Assembly (NCBI RefSeq): GCF_028728065.1
Contig: NZ_CP117812.1
Span: forward strand, 2,170,001-2,234,000
Length of the DNA stretch: 64,000 nucleotides
DNA from: Lentisphaera profundi
GTDB taxonomy: Bacteria > Verrucomicrobiota > Lentisphaeria > Lentisphaerales > Lentisphaeraceae
Direction of reading: 5' to 3'
This document shows, in pieces, positions 43,164 through 51,786 of the stretch. Made by a program: the position numbers and the translations under genes. The notes beneath the pieces were generated by a model. That model had not been told where the DNA came from. It searched no databases and worked only from the letters and a program-made list of their open reading frames with translations. Every line of letters begins with the position of its first letter. Positions within the stretch are counted from its first letter, which is position 1.

Positions 43164-44528
43164 ATGAAAATAGCTTTTGACATAGCAAAATTCCTCACGA
43201 CTAAGGCATTAAAATTCCTGCTTATTGTCGTACTCATCCTTGCCTCAATACATCTAAAAAATGAAATCACCAAATGGTATAAACAACGTGATCTTCATCA
43301 ATTTGAAATGGAAACATTACGAGTAAAGATCGCTTCCTACGAAGAAGAAAAACTAAGTCTACTTAAGTCTATGAAGCTCGGCAAGAAGAAAATGCAGGAA
43401 CAATTCACCCTACAAAAAAAACTGCACCTTGCCATTAAGCGCCACAATGATGATCCTCCCTTATTTTTCCTACTCGACGAAAGAGCACAATGGGAAGCCG
43501 AGCTCAAATTACTGGAAGCCTCCCTAGCAAGTTCCGAAGCCCTGCAAAAGCAACTTTTTAAGCTTTCGCGCGAAGCTCGAAAAACCCAAGCCACACTGAA
43601 GAGTACCACTTTAAATCAAAGCCTGAAACTGCAACAAATGACAGAAAAGTGGCATCAGTATAATTGGTTTGAAAAACATGTCAAAACAATTACCGGCACC
43701 ATCTTATCAATCGCACTTTTACTACTGCTCGCACCTTTCCTCAATCGTTTATTTTGGTACTTCCTTCCTGGTGCATGGGTGGAAAACCAAGCTCCCTTCC
43801 AGTTAAACCCCAAAGGTGAATCGAATGAAATAACTTTTTGGAGTGACTCTAACAAACAGATCAAAATCCACTTAGAGCCCGATGAAACTATTTCGGTAAA
43901 GCAAGATTGCTACAATAGCTTTGATGAACACCTAGCGCGCAAAAATCGTTTTTTGTGGGATCGCTCAGCATGGATCATTTCATATTCTGCCGAAATGATT
44001 AATATGACTGATTTTCATAATCCCGATACATCTCCACGACAAATCACCCTCATTGCTCCTCAAGCAGAAGATGAACTTTGCAAAATCACCTTAAAGGATT
44101 GCCAAGGATTAATCCTAAAACCCAGCCAAATCATTGCCACCAAAGGCAACATAAAGCTCAGGACTAAATGGAACTTTTTCAGTATCCATAATTGGTTACG
44201 ACTCGTCTTTAGACATATTATTTTTTCAGGCACAGGAGAAATCTTTCTTTATCTTCATGGAGGAGGCAATGAAATCAGCGCTGATAGCCTGAGAATCAAA
44301 GAAGATAAACTAGTGGCTTATCAAAGTTCATGCCCCGTTGGTCTTGTTCGCAATGAAAACCTTTGGCATTACCTCTTAGGCAAATGTAACCTCTTTGACT
44401 ATCGCTTTAATTCGGATAAATTTATCCTTATGCAAAATCAATCGTCGCCACTTCACACACATAAAACTCCCGGCGAACGATTTTTTGACACTATTTTAAA
44501 TACTATCGGTAAATTTCTCGGATTTTAA
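43164..44528 (+). CDS. Membrane coiled-coil protein of unknown function, upstream of an atypical kinase
   Basis: 454 residues: a membrane helix (about 13-30), a charged coiled coil (about 38-155), a second helix (about 178-200), then a beta-rich domain (about 215-454). Within it, RHIIFSGTGEIFLYLHGGGNEI resembles the core of AIM24/DUF124 proteins, but I would not rely on that. Its stop codon lies 3 bases before the kinase gene at 44532, so the two should be co-expressed and may act together at the membrane. No function can be assigned. Confidence 0.6.
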   Translation: MKIAFDIAKFLTTKALKFLLIVVLILASIHLKNEITKWYKQRDLHQFEMETLRVKIASYEEEKLSLLKSMKLGKKKMQEQFTLQKKLHLAIKRHNDDPPLFFLLDERAQWEAELKLLEASLASSEALQKQLFKLSREARKTQATLKSTTLNQSLKLQQMTEKWHQYNWFEKHVKTITGTILSIALLLLLAPFLNRLFWYFLPGAWVENQAPFQLNPKGESNEITFWSDSNKQIKIHLEPDETISVKQDCYNSFDEHLARKNRFLWDRSAWIISYSAEMINMTDFHNPDTSPRQITLIAPQAEDELCKITLKDCQGLILKPSQIIATKGNIKLRTKWNFFSIHNWLRLVFRHIIFSGTGEIFLYLHGGGNEISADSLRIKEDKLVAYQSSCPVGLVRNENLWHYLLGKCNLFDYRFNSDKFILMQNQSSPLHTHKTPGERFFDTILNTIGKFLGF

Positions 44529-44531
44529 TAA

Positions 44532-46697
44532 ATGGCTAATGACGACCTAGACCTACAAGCGGGTTTCGAAAAAACTTCGGAATTAATGGCCAATTTCTAT
44601 CACGAAGAGAAAAAAAATCCGCCTTCGAGAATTCAAGAACTCAACATCCCTCTTTCCCCTATTCCTGATGGCAAGTTCGAAACAAAACAGCAAATCGATA
44701 CAGGGGGAATGAAAGACATCTTTGAAGTTGTCGATAGGGATACAACTCGTCACCTGGCCATGGCTATCCCAAAAAGTAATAATAAAGAAGATTGGAATGA
44801 TTTTATTTTCGAAGCTCGCATTACGGCTTTACTAGAACATCCCAATATTGTTCCCGTACACGACATAGGCCTTTATGAAAACCAACCCTGCTTCACCATG
44901 AAACTCATCAATGGGGATACACTGACCCAAATCATCAAACGTTTTAGCCAAAACAATAAGCAAGTTCCCTCTACTCTCCATGACTTAATTAATATCTTTC
45001 TCAAAGTGTGTGATGCTATTGCTTACTCTCACTCAAAAGATGTCTTGCACCTAGATTTGAAACCCGATAATATCCGTATCTCAGATTATGGTGAAGTGCA
45101 AGTTTTAGATTGGGGCTTAGCTCAATTCTACAAAACGAGCGATTTCCATACTCATTCACATACACAAGAATTGAGTATCATTCACCAGACAGACACCAGA
45201 GCCCTTGAAGGCATTATTCTTGGCAGCCCTGCTTATATGTCTCCAGAACAAGCATGTGCGGACAACGCAAGCCCTCGTAGCGATATCTACTCGCTAGGCG
45301 CCATCCTTTATTCCATCATTACTTTTCAACCTCCTTTCATTGACGATGATTACCGCAAGGTTTTACAAAAAACCATGAAAGGAGAATTCCCTAAGCCAAG
45401 TGAACTCAAACTAAATTGGTCTGTCGACCCTGGCTTGGAAGCCATTTGCTTAAAGTCCATGGCTATCAAAAGTCGTGACCGCTATAAATCCGTCCTTGAT
45501 CTAGCCGCCGATTTACGAAAATGGAATAGTGGCTATGCGCCTCTAGCTCTAAACGCTCCACCGCTTCATTTGACTAAATTATTCTTAAAGCGCAACCAAT
45601 TCCTGCTCAGCTTATGCCTGAGCTTCCTTATCATTATCTTGGCCTTTACCGCGCTGTCCTATAACAACTTAAGTAATAGTGAAGAAATAGCTCAAAGCAA
45701 TGCTCAAAAGGCTTCCGAAGCCTTAGAAGATTTAGAACTCACACAAAAAACTAGTCGTGATAATTTCCGCAAGCTCATGAACAGTAGAGTGAAAGTCCAA
45801 CAAACTATTGATAAACTTCACGAAGTCTCAGAAGAAAAAGTTACCATTGCCCAAATTGCAGCAGACCAATTTATTGAAGATGCCCTAAGCTCTCTACGTC
45901 TTGGGGCTTTCAATAAAGCTAAAACTTACGCCGTACAGGCTCAATCTTTGGCCCCAGACTATCTTTCAGTCATTGCTTTATTCGCAAAAATCAACCTGCT
46001 CGAGCTCAATATAAACGAAGCCAATAAATACCTCCTCCAAGTCAACACCACTAAATACCTATCTTTTGATCACAGTAAAATACGCAAAGGAAATAACGAA
46101 GAAATCATCCGTTTAATCAAAACACTTCAAAAAGACAAATCCTTAAGCGGATTACAGAATGTCGCTTTTCTCAGTCTTAAAAAAATCAACTTATCGACTA
46201 AAAGTAAAATCAACATCTTCAAAAAAACTCTTCTGGGTAAAAACGATATTCTGACAAGTACTAGTCTGATAACAGCTCAAAGTAATTTTCCCCTCTTCAC
46301 TTTATCGATATTACCCATTGAAAAACTGATCTGTAAAACACACATCAAGTCACTCAATAAACAGGTGCAATCTTTGAAGAATATATCTTATTTAGAGCTA
46401 AATGGACAAGTTAATGTCCCCTTTCGTCAGCTTACACTCATCAACAATATTAAAACTATTCGACTCGTAAACTGCCAAGTAAATTCTTTCATTTGGTCCA
46501 GTAAGAAGGATCGCGAGTCTCTAGAACATCTCATTCTAATTGACACCCCGCTAGCAGACTACTCACCACTAGTCAAAATTAGTAGCTTAAAGAAACTCAC
46601 TGTTTCTAAACCGACTAACCTGAAAAAAAATTCAGTTTCTGTAATTTTATTAAAGGAACACGGAATCAAACTGGACTTTATCCAAACTCCGAATTGA
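44532..46697 (+). CDS. Membrane Ser/Thr kinase homologue lacking the beta-3 lysine (WNK-like layout)
   Basis: 721 residues: kinase domain (about 50-335), membrane helix (about 357-375), coiled coil (380-445), TPR-like helices and C-terminal leucine-rich strands, the same architecture as the kinase at 55650. The nucleotide site is changed: the glycine loop reads DTGGMK (56-61), with Lys61 where the third glycine should be; the beta-3 lysine is Ala78 (LAMAI); HRD is HLD (173-175). D175, K177, N180 and the DWG aspartate (193) are kept. Lysine in the glycine loop with none in beta 3 is the layout of eukaryotic WNK kinases. It could be active in that way or a pseudokinase. Its 3' end overlaps the facing sigma gene by 20 bases. 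Confidence 0.87.
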   Translation: MANDDLDLQAGFEKTSELMANFYHEEKKNPPSRIQELNIPLSPIPDGKFETKQQIDTGGMKDIFEVVDRDTTRHLAMAIPKSNNKEDWNDFIFEARITALLEHPNIVPVHDIGLYENQPCFTMKLINGDTLTQIIKRFSQNNKQVPSTLHDLINIFLKVCDAIAYSHSKDVLHLDLKPDNIRISDYGEVQVLDWGLAQFYKTSDFHTHSHTQELSIIHQTDTRALEGIILGSPAYMSPEQACADNASPRSDIYSLGAILYSIITFQPPFIDDDYRKVLQKTMKGEFPKPSELKLNWSVDPGLEAICLKSMAIKSRDRYKSVLDLAADLRKWNSGYAPLALNAPPLHLTKLFLKRNQFLLSLCLSFLIIILAFTALSYNNLSNSEEIAQSNAQKASEALEDLELTQKTSRDNFRKLMNSRVKVQQTIDKLHEVSEEKVTIAQIAADQFIEDALSSLRLGAFNKAKTYAVQAQSLAPDYLSVIALFAKINLLELNINEANKYLLQVNTTKYLSFDHSKIRKGNNEEIIRLIKTLQKDKSLSGLQNVAFLSLKKINLSTKSKINIFKKTLLGKNDILTSTSLITAQSNFPLFTLSILPIEKLICKTHIKSLNKQVQSLKNISYLELNGQVNVPFRQLTLINNIKTIRLVNCQVNSFIWSSKKDRESLEHLILIDTPLADYSPLVKISSLKKLTVSKPTNLKKNSVSVILLKEHGIKLDFIQTPN

Positions 46698-47265
46698 GAT
46701 AAGCTATCTCTTCTTGCAAACGATCTTGCACACGTTTTTTATAAACATAAATCGAACTTTCACTCACTCCTATCTCCGCCGAAATCTGTTCAACTCCAAC
46801 ACCCTCGATGCTGAGTAAAAATGCGCGACAAACTCCCTCACTGAAGTGTTTTTTGACTTTTTCCCAAGCTAAATTTGAGATATAGGTTTTCCACTCTTTT
46901 TCAGCAATGGCTTCAATTTCTGGCGCACTAACTGATTTATCGAGTTCCGCACTTGAATCAGGGAGCTTACTAAGGGAAAGATTTTTACCACGCAAAAAGT
47001 CACGTACTTGATTTGCTGTCACGGTATATAACCAATTACGAAATTTACCTCGATAATTATCATAACTAAAATCAGGAAGCTTTTTCCATAATTTAATCAG
47101 TACTAACTGAACTATCTCAAGGGCGTCATGGTGATTGAGTTCCATACGTCGAACTACATTGTAGATATACTGCCTGTAGGTTGCAACGAACTCTTCCCAG
47201 GACTTTTCGTCATACTGATCCTTAAGACGAATCAGCATTGTCTTTCTAGTATTCCATTTATCCAT
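46678..47265 (-). CDS. ECF-type RNA polymerase sigma factor
   Basis: 195 residues starting MDKWNTRKTMLIRLKDQYDEKSWEEF, with sigma region 2 (VRRMELNHHDALEIVQLVLIKLWKKLPDF, FRNWLYTVTANQVRDFLRG) and region 4 (AFLLSIEGVGVEQISAEIGVSESSIYVYKKRVQDRL). The opening W-x-T-R-x-x-x-x-x-R-L-K-D is typical of planctomycete-type ECF factors linked to kinases. The start at 47265 is preferred to an upstream TTG. It faces the kinase at 44532 and overlaps its end. The desaturase terminator lies directly before its start, so its promoter must be close or inside that region. Confidence 0.87.
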   Translation of the reverse strand: MDKWNTRKTMLIRLKDQYDEKSWEEFVATYRQYIYNVVRRMELNHHDALEIVQLVLIKLWKKLPDFSYDNYRGKFRNWLYTVTANQVRDFLRGKNLSLSKLPDSSAELDKSVSAPEIEAIAEKEWKTYISNLAWEKVKKHFSEGVCRAFLLSIEGVGVEQISAEIGVSESSIYVYKKRVQDRLQEEIAYLNSEFG

Positions 47266-47273
47266 AAACAAAA

Positions 47274-47297
47274 AAGGGAAGCGCGATGGCTTCCCTT
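47274..47297 (-). terminator. terminator of the desaturase gene
   Basis: 9-bp stem AAGGGAAGC / GCTTCCCTT with 6-nt loop, followed on the minus strand by TTTTTTGTTT. It ends about 9 bases before the sigma factor ATG. Confidence 0.85.
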
Positions 47298-47308
47298 ATC
47301 GTGTATCC

Positions 47309-48460
47309 TTAACCGAGTGCCGGTGCAGAATGAGGATTAACAAATATCGAGTTAACCGCTGCACAGAACTCATCTCGCTTGGCGAGCAGTGCTGTCTGAA
47401 GATCACCTACTTGAGATTTAGAATCTTGACAAGTTTTACTTTTGCGACGTGCAGCCGTCCACGCCTCTAATGCTTGCTTCCATTCTTCATAAGTCGTTTC
47501 TAACTTACTTTTAAGCTCAGGAGTATCTTTAGTTTTTAACTGCTCCATGGCAGCCTCTAAAGATTGAACACCCCAGAACTCTTGTCTCTTGTGATTGATC
47601 TGCCATTTCTGCATGCGTTTAAGCTTCGAAGTCATTCCTAATTTTGAACCCGTCCAGATAATCCACTTTGAAGGATCAAACTGCCAAGCGCGAACACCAT
47701 TGCGGTAATCTGATTGAAAAGTATGGTGGAAGTTATGGTAACCTTCGCCATAAGTCACAAGTGCTAAGAAAAAGTTATCACGTGAAGTGTCCTTTTTCGC
47801 ATAAGGCTGTGCACCCCAGATGTGAGCGAGTGAGTTAATAAAAAAAGTAAAGTGATGGTTAAGAACGAAGCGCAATAAGCCTGCAACTAAGAACATGGCT
47901 ATCATACTGTGTATCATACCATTGGGGTGAGGATCAAGAACATGACCAATGTAACCAATAGCAACAGGCAAGATAAAATTACCGACTACGAGTATGGGCA
48001 TGTAGTACTTCTCTTGAAAGACACAAATTTTATTGGCTAAGAGGTCTTTAACATTACCGTAATCTTTATCAGTACGAGTATCTTGGAAGATCCACAAAAT
48101 GTGTGAAAACCAAAAACCTTTTTTCGCAGAGTAAGGGTCTTTATCATTATTATCTACAAATTTATGGTGGTCGCGGTGATCACGACTCCAAGCGATAATT
48201 GAGTTTTGAGCTGCAACCGCACCCCAAAAAGCAAACCAAGACTGAAAAAGAGCATTAGCTTCATAAGTTTTATGAGACCACAGACGGTGATAACCAACAG
48301 TTATGCCAGTTCCTGTGAAGACCATGAAAAAACCAAACACCGTCCATTCAAAACCAGTAAACCCGTACTTCATGCCGTACCATGGAACGACTGTACATGC
48401 GAGAACAAAGGTGAGACTAAGACTTATAGTGTTCATCCAATTATATTTTTTTTCTGTCAT
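47309..48460 (-). CDS. Acyl-CoA/acyl-lipid delta-9 fatty acid desaturase
   Basis: 383-residue membrane diiron enzyme that introduces a cis double bond into saturated acyl chains. The three histidine boxes are HRLWSH (58-63), HRDHH (95-99) and HNFHH (about 236). Four membrane helices are arranged as in stearoyl-CoA-type desaturases. A C-terminal region of about 100 residues beyond the usual end is charged and helical. The ATG at 48460 is preferred to one at 48511, as GGAG lies 8 bases upstream and the protein then begins MTEKKYNWMN. It likely serves membrane fluidity. Confidence 0.9.
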   Translation of the reverse strand: MTEKKYNWMNTISLSLTFVLACTVVPWYGMKYGFTGFEWTVFGFFMVFTGTGITVGYHRLWSHKTYEANALFQSWFAFWGAVAAQNSIIAWSRDHRDHHKFVDNNDKDPYSAKKGFWFSHILWIFQDTRTDKDYGNVKDLLANKICVFQEKYYMPILVVGNFILPVAIGYIGHVLDPHPNGMIHSMIAMFLVAGLLRFVLNHHFTFFINSLAHIWGAQPYAKKDTSRDNFFLALVTYGEGYHNFHHTFQSDYRNGVRAWQFDPSKWIIWTGSKLGMTSKLKRMQKWQINHKRQEFWGVQSLEAAMEQLKTKDTPELKSKLETTYEEWKQALEAWTAARRKSKTCQDSKSQVGDLQTALLAKRDEFCAAVNSIFVNPHSAPALG

Positions 48461-48591
48461 ATATTTCTCCAAATTTTTAATTGTTTTACTCCCTTTTCTT
48501 TTTATCCACATATAATCATTCTAGAAAAGGACGCATTGCAAGATAGTATAAACTTCGTTTTTCTCAAGCTCTTTTAAGAAATACAATCGAC

Positions 48592-48740
48592 TTATGAAGA
48601 GCAGGAAACCTCAATCTTTTCTCCCCACAAAGGCGGGAAGTCACTACACTCCTCATTTTAGGATTGCTCTGCAAAAGTTTTAGAGCTAAGGGCTAACAAA
48701 TTATTCACCTCTGAACAATCGCCTGTTTCAGCTTTTGCGA
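48592..48740 (-). pseudogene. 3' part of a selO (ydiU) remnant
   Basis: Read leftward in one frame this gives AIAKAETGDCSEVNNLLALS, then SKTFAEQS, a TAA stop at 48660-48658, and then NEECSDFPPLWGEKIEVSCSS with a TAA at 48594-48592. The last part matches the end of SelO/YdiU proteins, which AMPylate targets and end in ...PPxW...SCSS. The in-frame TAA and the missing N-terminal 400 residues show a dead gene. The other half lies beyond the IS66 element. Confidence 0.8.
48733..48740. repeat. 8-bp target duplication, left copy
   Basis: TTTTGCGA, identical to 50694-50701, flanking the IS66 element. Confidence 0.93.
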
Positions 48741-48813
48741 GTAAAGGGCAATTTGAACCATATCCCGAGGGAGAGTAGTTGAATTAGAGTCTGGGCTTAC
48801 CCCAGGAGATACA

Positions 48814-49125
48814 ATGTTAGAATATTTTAAAGATCGTAAGTTAAAACTACATCCCGAACCCGTGAACCTCCGCAAAGGCTTCAATGGCTTAACCGCGTTA
48901 AGTAATCTGGAAAATCTCTTTGCAGGAGATGTCTACCTTTTCATAAATCGACGGCGTAATTTATTGAAAGGTCTCTACTGGGATGAAGGTGGTTTTTGTA
49001 TTTTCAATAAACAGTTGGAGCGCGGAACTTTTAGCGACATGTCCGAAGCTAAAACTGAGCTTAGTTTTCGGGAATTTCTGCTAATGATCCACTGCTGTAA
49101 AGGGGCCTATTTTAAGATCAAATAG
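48814..49125 (+). CDS. tnpB: IS66 Orf2 protein TnpB
   Basis: 103-residue accessory protein of IS66 elements. It has the family core PVNLRKGFNGLTAL, DVYLFINRRRNLLKGLYWDEGGFCIFNKQLERGTF. Its exact role is unknown, but it is needed for transposition in characterised IS66 members. It precedes tnpC by 31 bases. Confidence 0.92.
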   Translation: MLEYFKDRKLKLHPEPVNLRKGFNGLTALSNLENLFAGDVYLFINRRRNLLKGLYWDEGGFCIFNKQLERGTFSDMSEAKTELSFREFLLMIHCCKGAYFKIK

Positions 49126-49156
49126 CCTGGTTTTATAGCTGAAAAATCATGGGGTT

Positions 49157-50644
49157 ATGCTATATTATTTCATGACTAAAACTATCTCAGACCTCACCAA
49201 AAAAGTTGTGTTTTTAGAAGAGGAAAACACCTATCTAAAAGCCCAGCTGTATGGTCGTAAAAAAGAGACTGTAGTCTTTGATAACTCAGATACTTTTCCT
49301 GAGTGGACTGAATACCTTAAGGATCTGGGCGATTCAAATTCACCAGAAAGAGATGAAGAACCCAAAGTAAATACCCTAAAAAAGAAGAAGAAACGCAAGC
49401 CCTTTACGCATTTCAATTTCCCTGAGAATGCTGAACGCGAAATTAAAATCATTGATTTGCCCGAAGATGAAAAAGTTGATCCCATAACTGGTGTAGAACT
49501 GAAACTCATGGGATTCGATACATCAGAAAAACTTGTTTATGTTCATGGTCGTTACAAAGTCATAGAGACTCGTGTACGTAAATACAATATTCCAAATAAG
49601 CCCAAGGCAGGAGTTATCTCCGCTCTAGTTCCCAGCCATCCGATAACAGGCTGTCGTGCTGATGTGAGCTTGTTGTCACATATACTCATTTCAAAATATG
49701 CCGACCATTTACCTCTTTATCGTATCGAAGAGCAATTCAAACGAGATGGACTTACTATTGCGCGACAAACGCTTTCCAACTGGGTTCTCCAGTTAGGAAA
49801 AACTCTCCAACCTTTAGGTGATTTATTACGAGATCAAATTTTAAACTCATCAAGAGTTTTTACAGATGACAGCCCTGTTAAGCTTCAAACAAAAGGTAAA
49901 GGTAAGCTTCAAGAAGGTCGGATTTGGGTTTATGTCGGCGGCGATGGTCCAGACCCTCCTCTCGTTTGGTTCGAATTCACCAAAGACCGTTCACACTCCC
50001 ATACATTAGATCGAATGAAAGACTTTCAAGGAGTTTTTCATGCCGATGCTTTTGCTGCGTATGAAAAAATGGATAAGCTTGATGGTATCGATTGGCAGGC
50101 TTGCTGGGCTCATGCCAGGCGTAAGTTTTTTGACACACCCAATCCAAACGAATTCTGTAAACAAGTGCTTATTTTGATGGATAAGCTCTTTGAACTCGAA
50201 CAGGATGCTTGGGCGCTTGGTACTTCGGCAAAGCGACAGAGCTTTCGCAATAGGAAAACAAAGCCTTTTGTTGAAGCTCTATTAAAGACGATTCAAGATC
50301 ATTACTACAAAGCATGTGAGCCCAAAGGCAAACTCAAAACGGCAATGGAGTACCTACTTAAACGGCAAGAAGCATTTAAAGCTTTTCTTGCTTATCCGGA
50401 TGCTCGCATAGATAACAATGTGAGTGAACGCGCTATTCGTCCGCTTACTATTGGTAGAAAAAACTGGCTTTTCTTCGGCAGTGAAAAAGGCGGCCAAGCG
50501 GCTGCCAATATCATCTCCTTAATCCAGACTTGTCGTAAGCTGGGTATCAATCCAAAAGAATACTTAGAGGATGTGCTCAGGAGAATCATTGATCACCCAA
50601 AAGAAAATTTAATGGAACTCCTACCACAAAACTGGAAGAAATAG
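49157..50644 (+). CDS. tnpC: IS66 transposase TnpC
   Basis: 495-residue DDE transposase. N-terminal leucine-zipper-like helix (VFLEEENTYLKAQLYGRKKE), an IS66 central domain (HPITGCRADVSLLSHILISKYADHLPLYRIEEQF, TLSNWVLQLG), first Asp in VFTDDSPVKL, second in VFHADAFAAYE, and Glu in DNNVSERAIRPLTIGRKNWLFFGSEKGGQAAA. Complete, with no internal stop. The start may be here or at an ATG 15 bases later. Confidence 0.95.
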   Translation: MLYYFMTKTISDLTKKVVFLEEENTYLKAQLYGRKKETVVFDNSDTFPEWTEYLKDLGDSNSPERDEEPKVNTLKKKKKRKPFTHFNFPENAEREIKIIDLPEDEKVDPITGVELKLMGFDTSEKLVYVHGRYKVIETRVRKYNIPNKPKAGVISALVPSHPITGCRADVSLLSHILISKYADHLPLYRIEEQFKRDGLTIARQTLSNWVLQLGKTLQPLGDLLRDQILNSSRVFTDDSPVKLQTKGKGKLQEGRIWVYVGGDGPDPPLVWFEFTKDRSHSHTLDRMKDFQGVFHADAFAAYEKMDKLDGIDWQACWAHARRKFFDTPNPNEFCKQVLILMDKLFELEQDAWALGTSAKRQSFRNRKTKPFVEALLKTIQDHYYKACEPKGKLKTAMEYLLKRQEAFKAFLAYPDARIDNNVSERAIRPLTIGRKNWLFFGSEKGGQAAANIISLIQTCRKLGINPKEYLEDVLRRIIDHPKENLMELLPQNWKK

Positions 50645-50693
50645 ACTTTTTTTCGAAATAGGCATTCAAATATTCAGCTCAATTGACGCTTAC

Positions 50694-50701
50694 TTTTGCG
50701 A
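50694..50701. repeat. 8-bp target duplication, right copy
   Basis: TTTTGCGA, directly after the IS66 right end and identical to 48733-48740. Confidence 0.93.
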
Positions 50702-50843
50702 TAGCTTCCTGCAAGAGGTAAGTTCTTAAAATATACTTAGGGGTAATTCCCTTCATCTTATACCTCTGCGCAGAAACGCCTAAGCTTTCATAACTCAAGC
50801 ACTTTTTATAAGCGACACACAAGCTCTTCACTTCCACATAGAC
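50702..50843 (-). pseudogene. 5' part of the selO (ydiU) remnant
   Basis: In the same frame as the piece at 48592-48740 once the IS and one target copy are removed. It includes RYKMKGITPKYILRTYLLQEA, matching the SelO motif NPKYxLRNYLAQxAI. Upstream, a TAA at 50846-50844 closes the frame, and the larger N-terminal kinase-like part of SelO is missing. The stretch 50847-51078 up to the next gene contains nothing I recognise beyond short open pieces. Confidence 0.7.
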
Positions 50844-51078
50844 TTAAAACTCAATTTTTCGGGTGCTCTAAATGCTCCATGGCTAGGAGCTACCAATCTA
50901 AAACCACCCTTTCCCCATGAATAATTTCTTGAGAGAGCTCGGTCTTTAACCCTGCTGAATCTAAGCCTACTGACACGGCTTAAGGCTTGCTTAGACTAAT
51001 GAAAATGATCAAGTTTATAAAGCGCCTTTGAACTCAGTGTTAATAGAAAACCCTATCCTTGAATCCATCGAGCCAAGC

Positions 51079-51786
51079 TTATTTCTTAAAGACTTGCAAA
51101 CTTGCTATATCATCGCCATAAACAATTTGAGATTCAAATTTCACTCCCTTCCACACATAACGTCGCAAAAGGATTTTTGGCCTCGTTTTAAAGAGATCTT
51201 TATCATCCTCAAAAGCCATTCCCCACAAATACTCTTTACTCGACAAGACCTGAGTAGGCAAAGCTTTTTGATTCCTTAAGCACGTACCCTGAACAATGCC
51301 CTTTTTAAAATTCTCGAAAGCTTGATCTAAGCCCTGCAGGCCCCCGCCATAAACTATTAGTGAATCGCCCACAACTCCGTGCTCAATCCCTAAATAACGC
51401 GCCTTCAAGAATAGCGGATTGGGCGCAATACCCAAATAACTGAACTGCTCCTTAAAGACTCCTTGTTCAGTATAGGAAAGCTTTGGACTATTGAGTTTAA
51501 TCCCCTGCTTGGCCACATCGAGTAAAAGATTATTTTTTCCCACAAGAACTAAAAAATCCTTCGTATAATAAGTGAAAAATTTCTTTGCATACTCATCCGT
51601 CACTAACATATCTTCTGCTAAAAGAGGATTCGTCTGAGCAAAAAAAAGTGCCATTTTTTTGAGAATCTTCATCTCCGCTGGCGTAGCTTGCGCAGAGTGC
51701 ACAATCTTAATCTTTTCTGCAGCCGGCCATTGAGCACAGATAGTACTAGTCATTAAGACCATACAAATAAGTAGGTAGACTCTCAT
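51079..51786 (-). CDS. Secreted protein of unknown function
   Basis: 235 residues with a signal peptide (MRVYLLICMVLMTSTICAQ). The start ATG at 51786 overlaps the upstream stop as TAATG, so I prefer it to the ATG 12 bases further on. The rest alternates helices and strands (HSAQATPAEMKILKKMALFFAQ, DSLIVYGGGLQGLDQAFENFKKG) with no known domain. Last gene of the four-gene operon begun by the sigma factor at 55573, so it may belong to the regulon of that factor. Confidence 0.7.
   Translation of the reverse strand: MRVYLLICMVLMTSTICAQWPAAEKIKIVHSAQATPAEMKILKKMALFFAQTNPLLAEDMLVTDEYAKKFFTYYTKDFLVLVGKNNLLLDVAKQGIKLNSPKLSYTEQGVFKEQFSYLGIAPNPLFLKARYLGIEHGVVGDSLIVYGGGLQGLDQAFENFKKGIVQGTCLRNQKALPTQVLSSKEYLWGMAFEDDKDLFKTRPKILLRRYVWKGVKFESQIVYGDDIASLQVFKK

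Larger units (their letters stand above)
48741..50693 (+). mobile_element. IS66-family insertion sequence (1953 bp)
   Basis: Bounded by an exact 8-bp duplication (TTTTGCGA) and imperfect ends: left GTAAAGGGCAATTTGA, right (reverse complement) GTAAGCGTCAATTGA, the GTAAGCG start being typical of IS66. It carries tnpB and tnpC; no tnpA is present between the left end and tnpB. It is inserted in the selO remnant. Confidence 0.93.

Noticed and set aside
50847-51078. Further selO pieces or another gene between the remnant and the gene at 51079
   Set aside because: A short open stretch with KGGFRLVAPSHGAFRAPEK was seen on the minus strand, but it has no start, no clear relation to SelO, and ends after some 45 codons.
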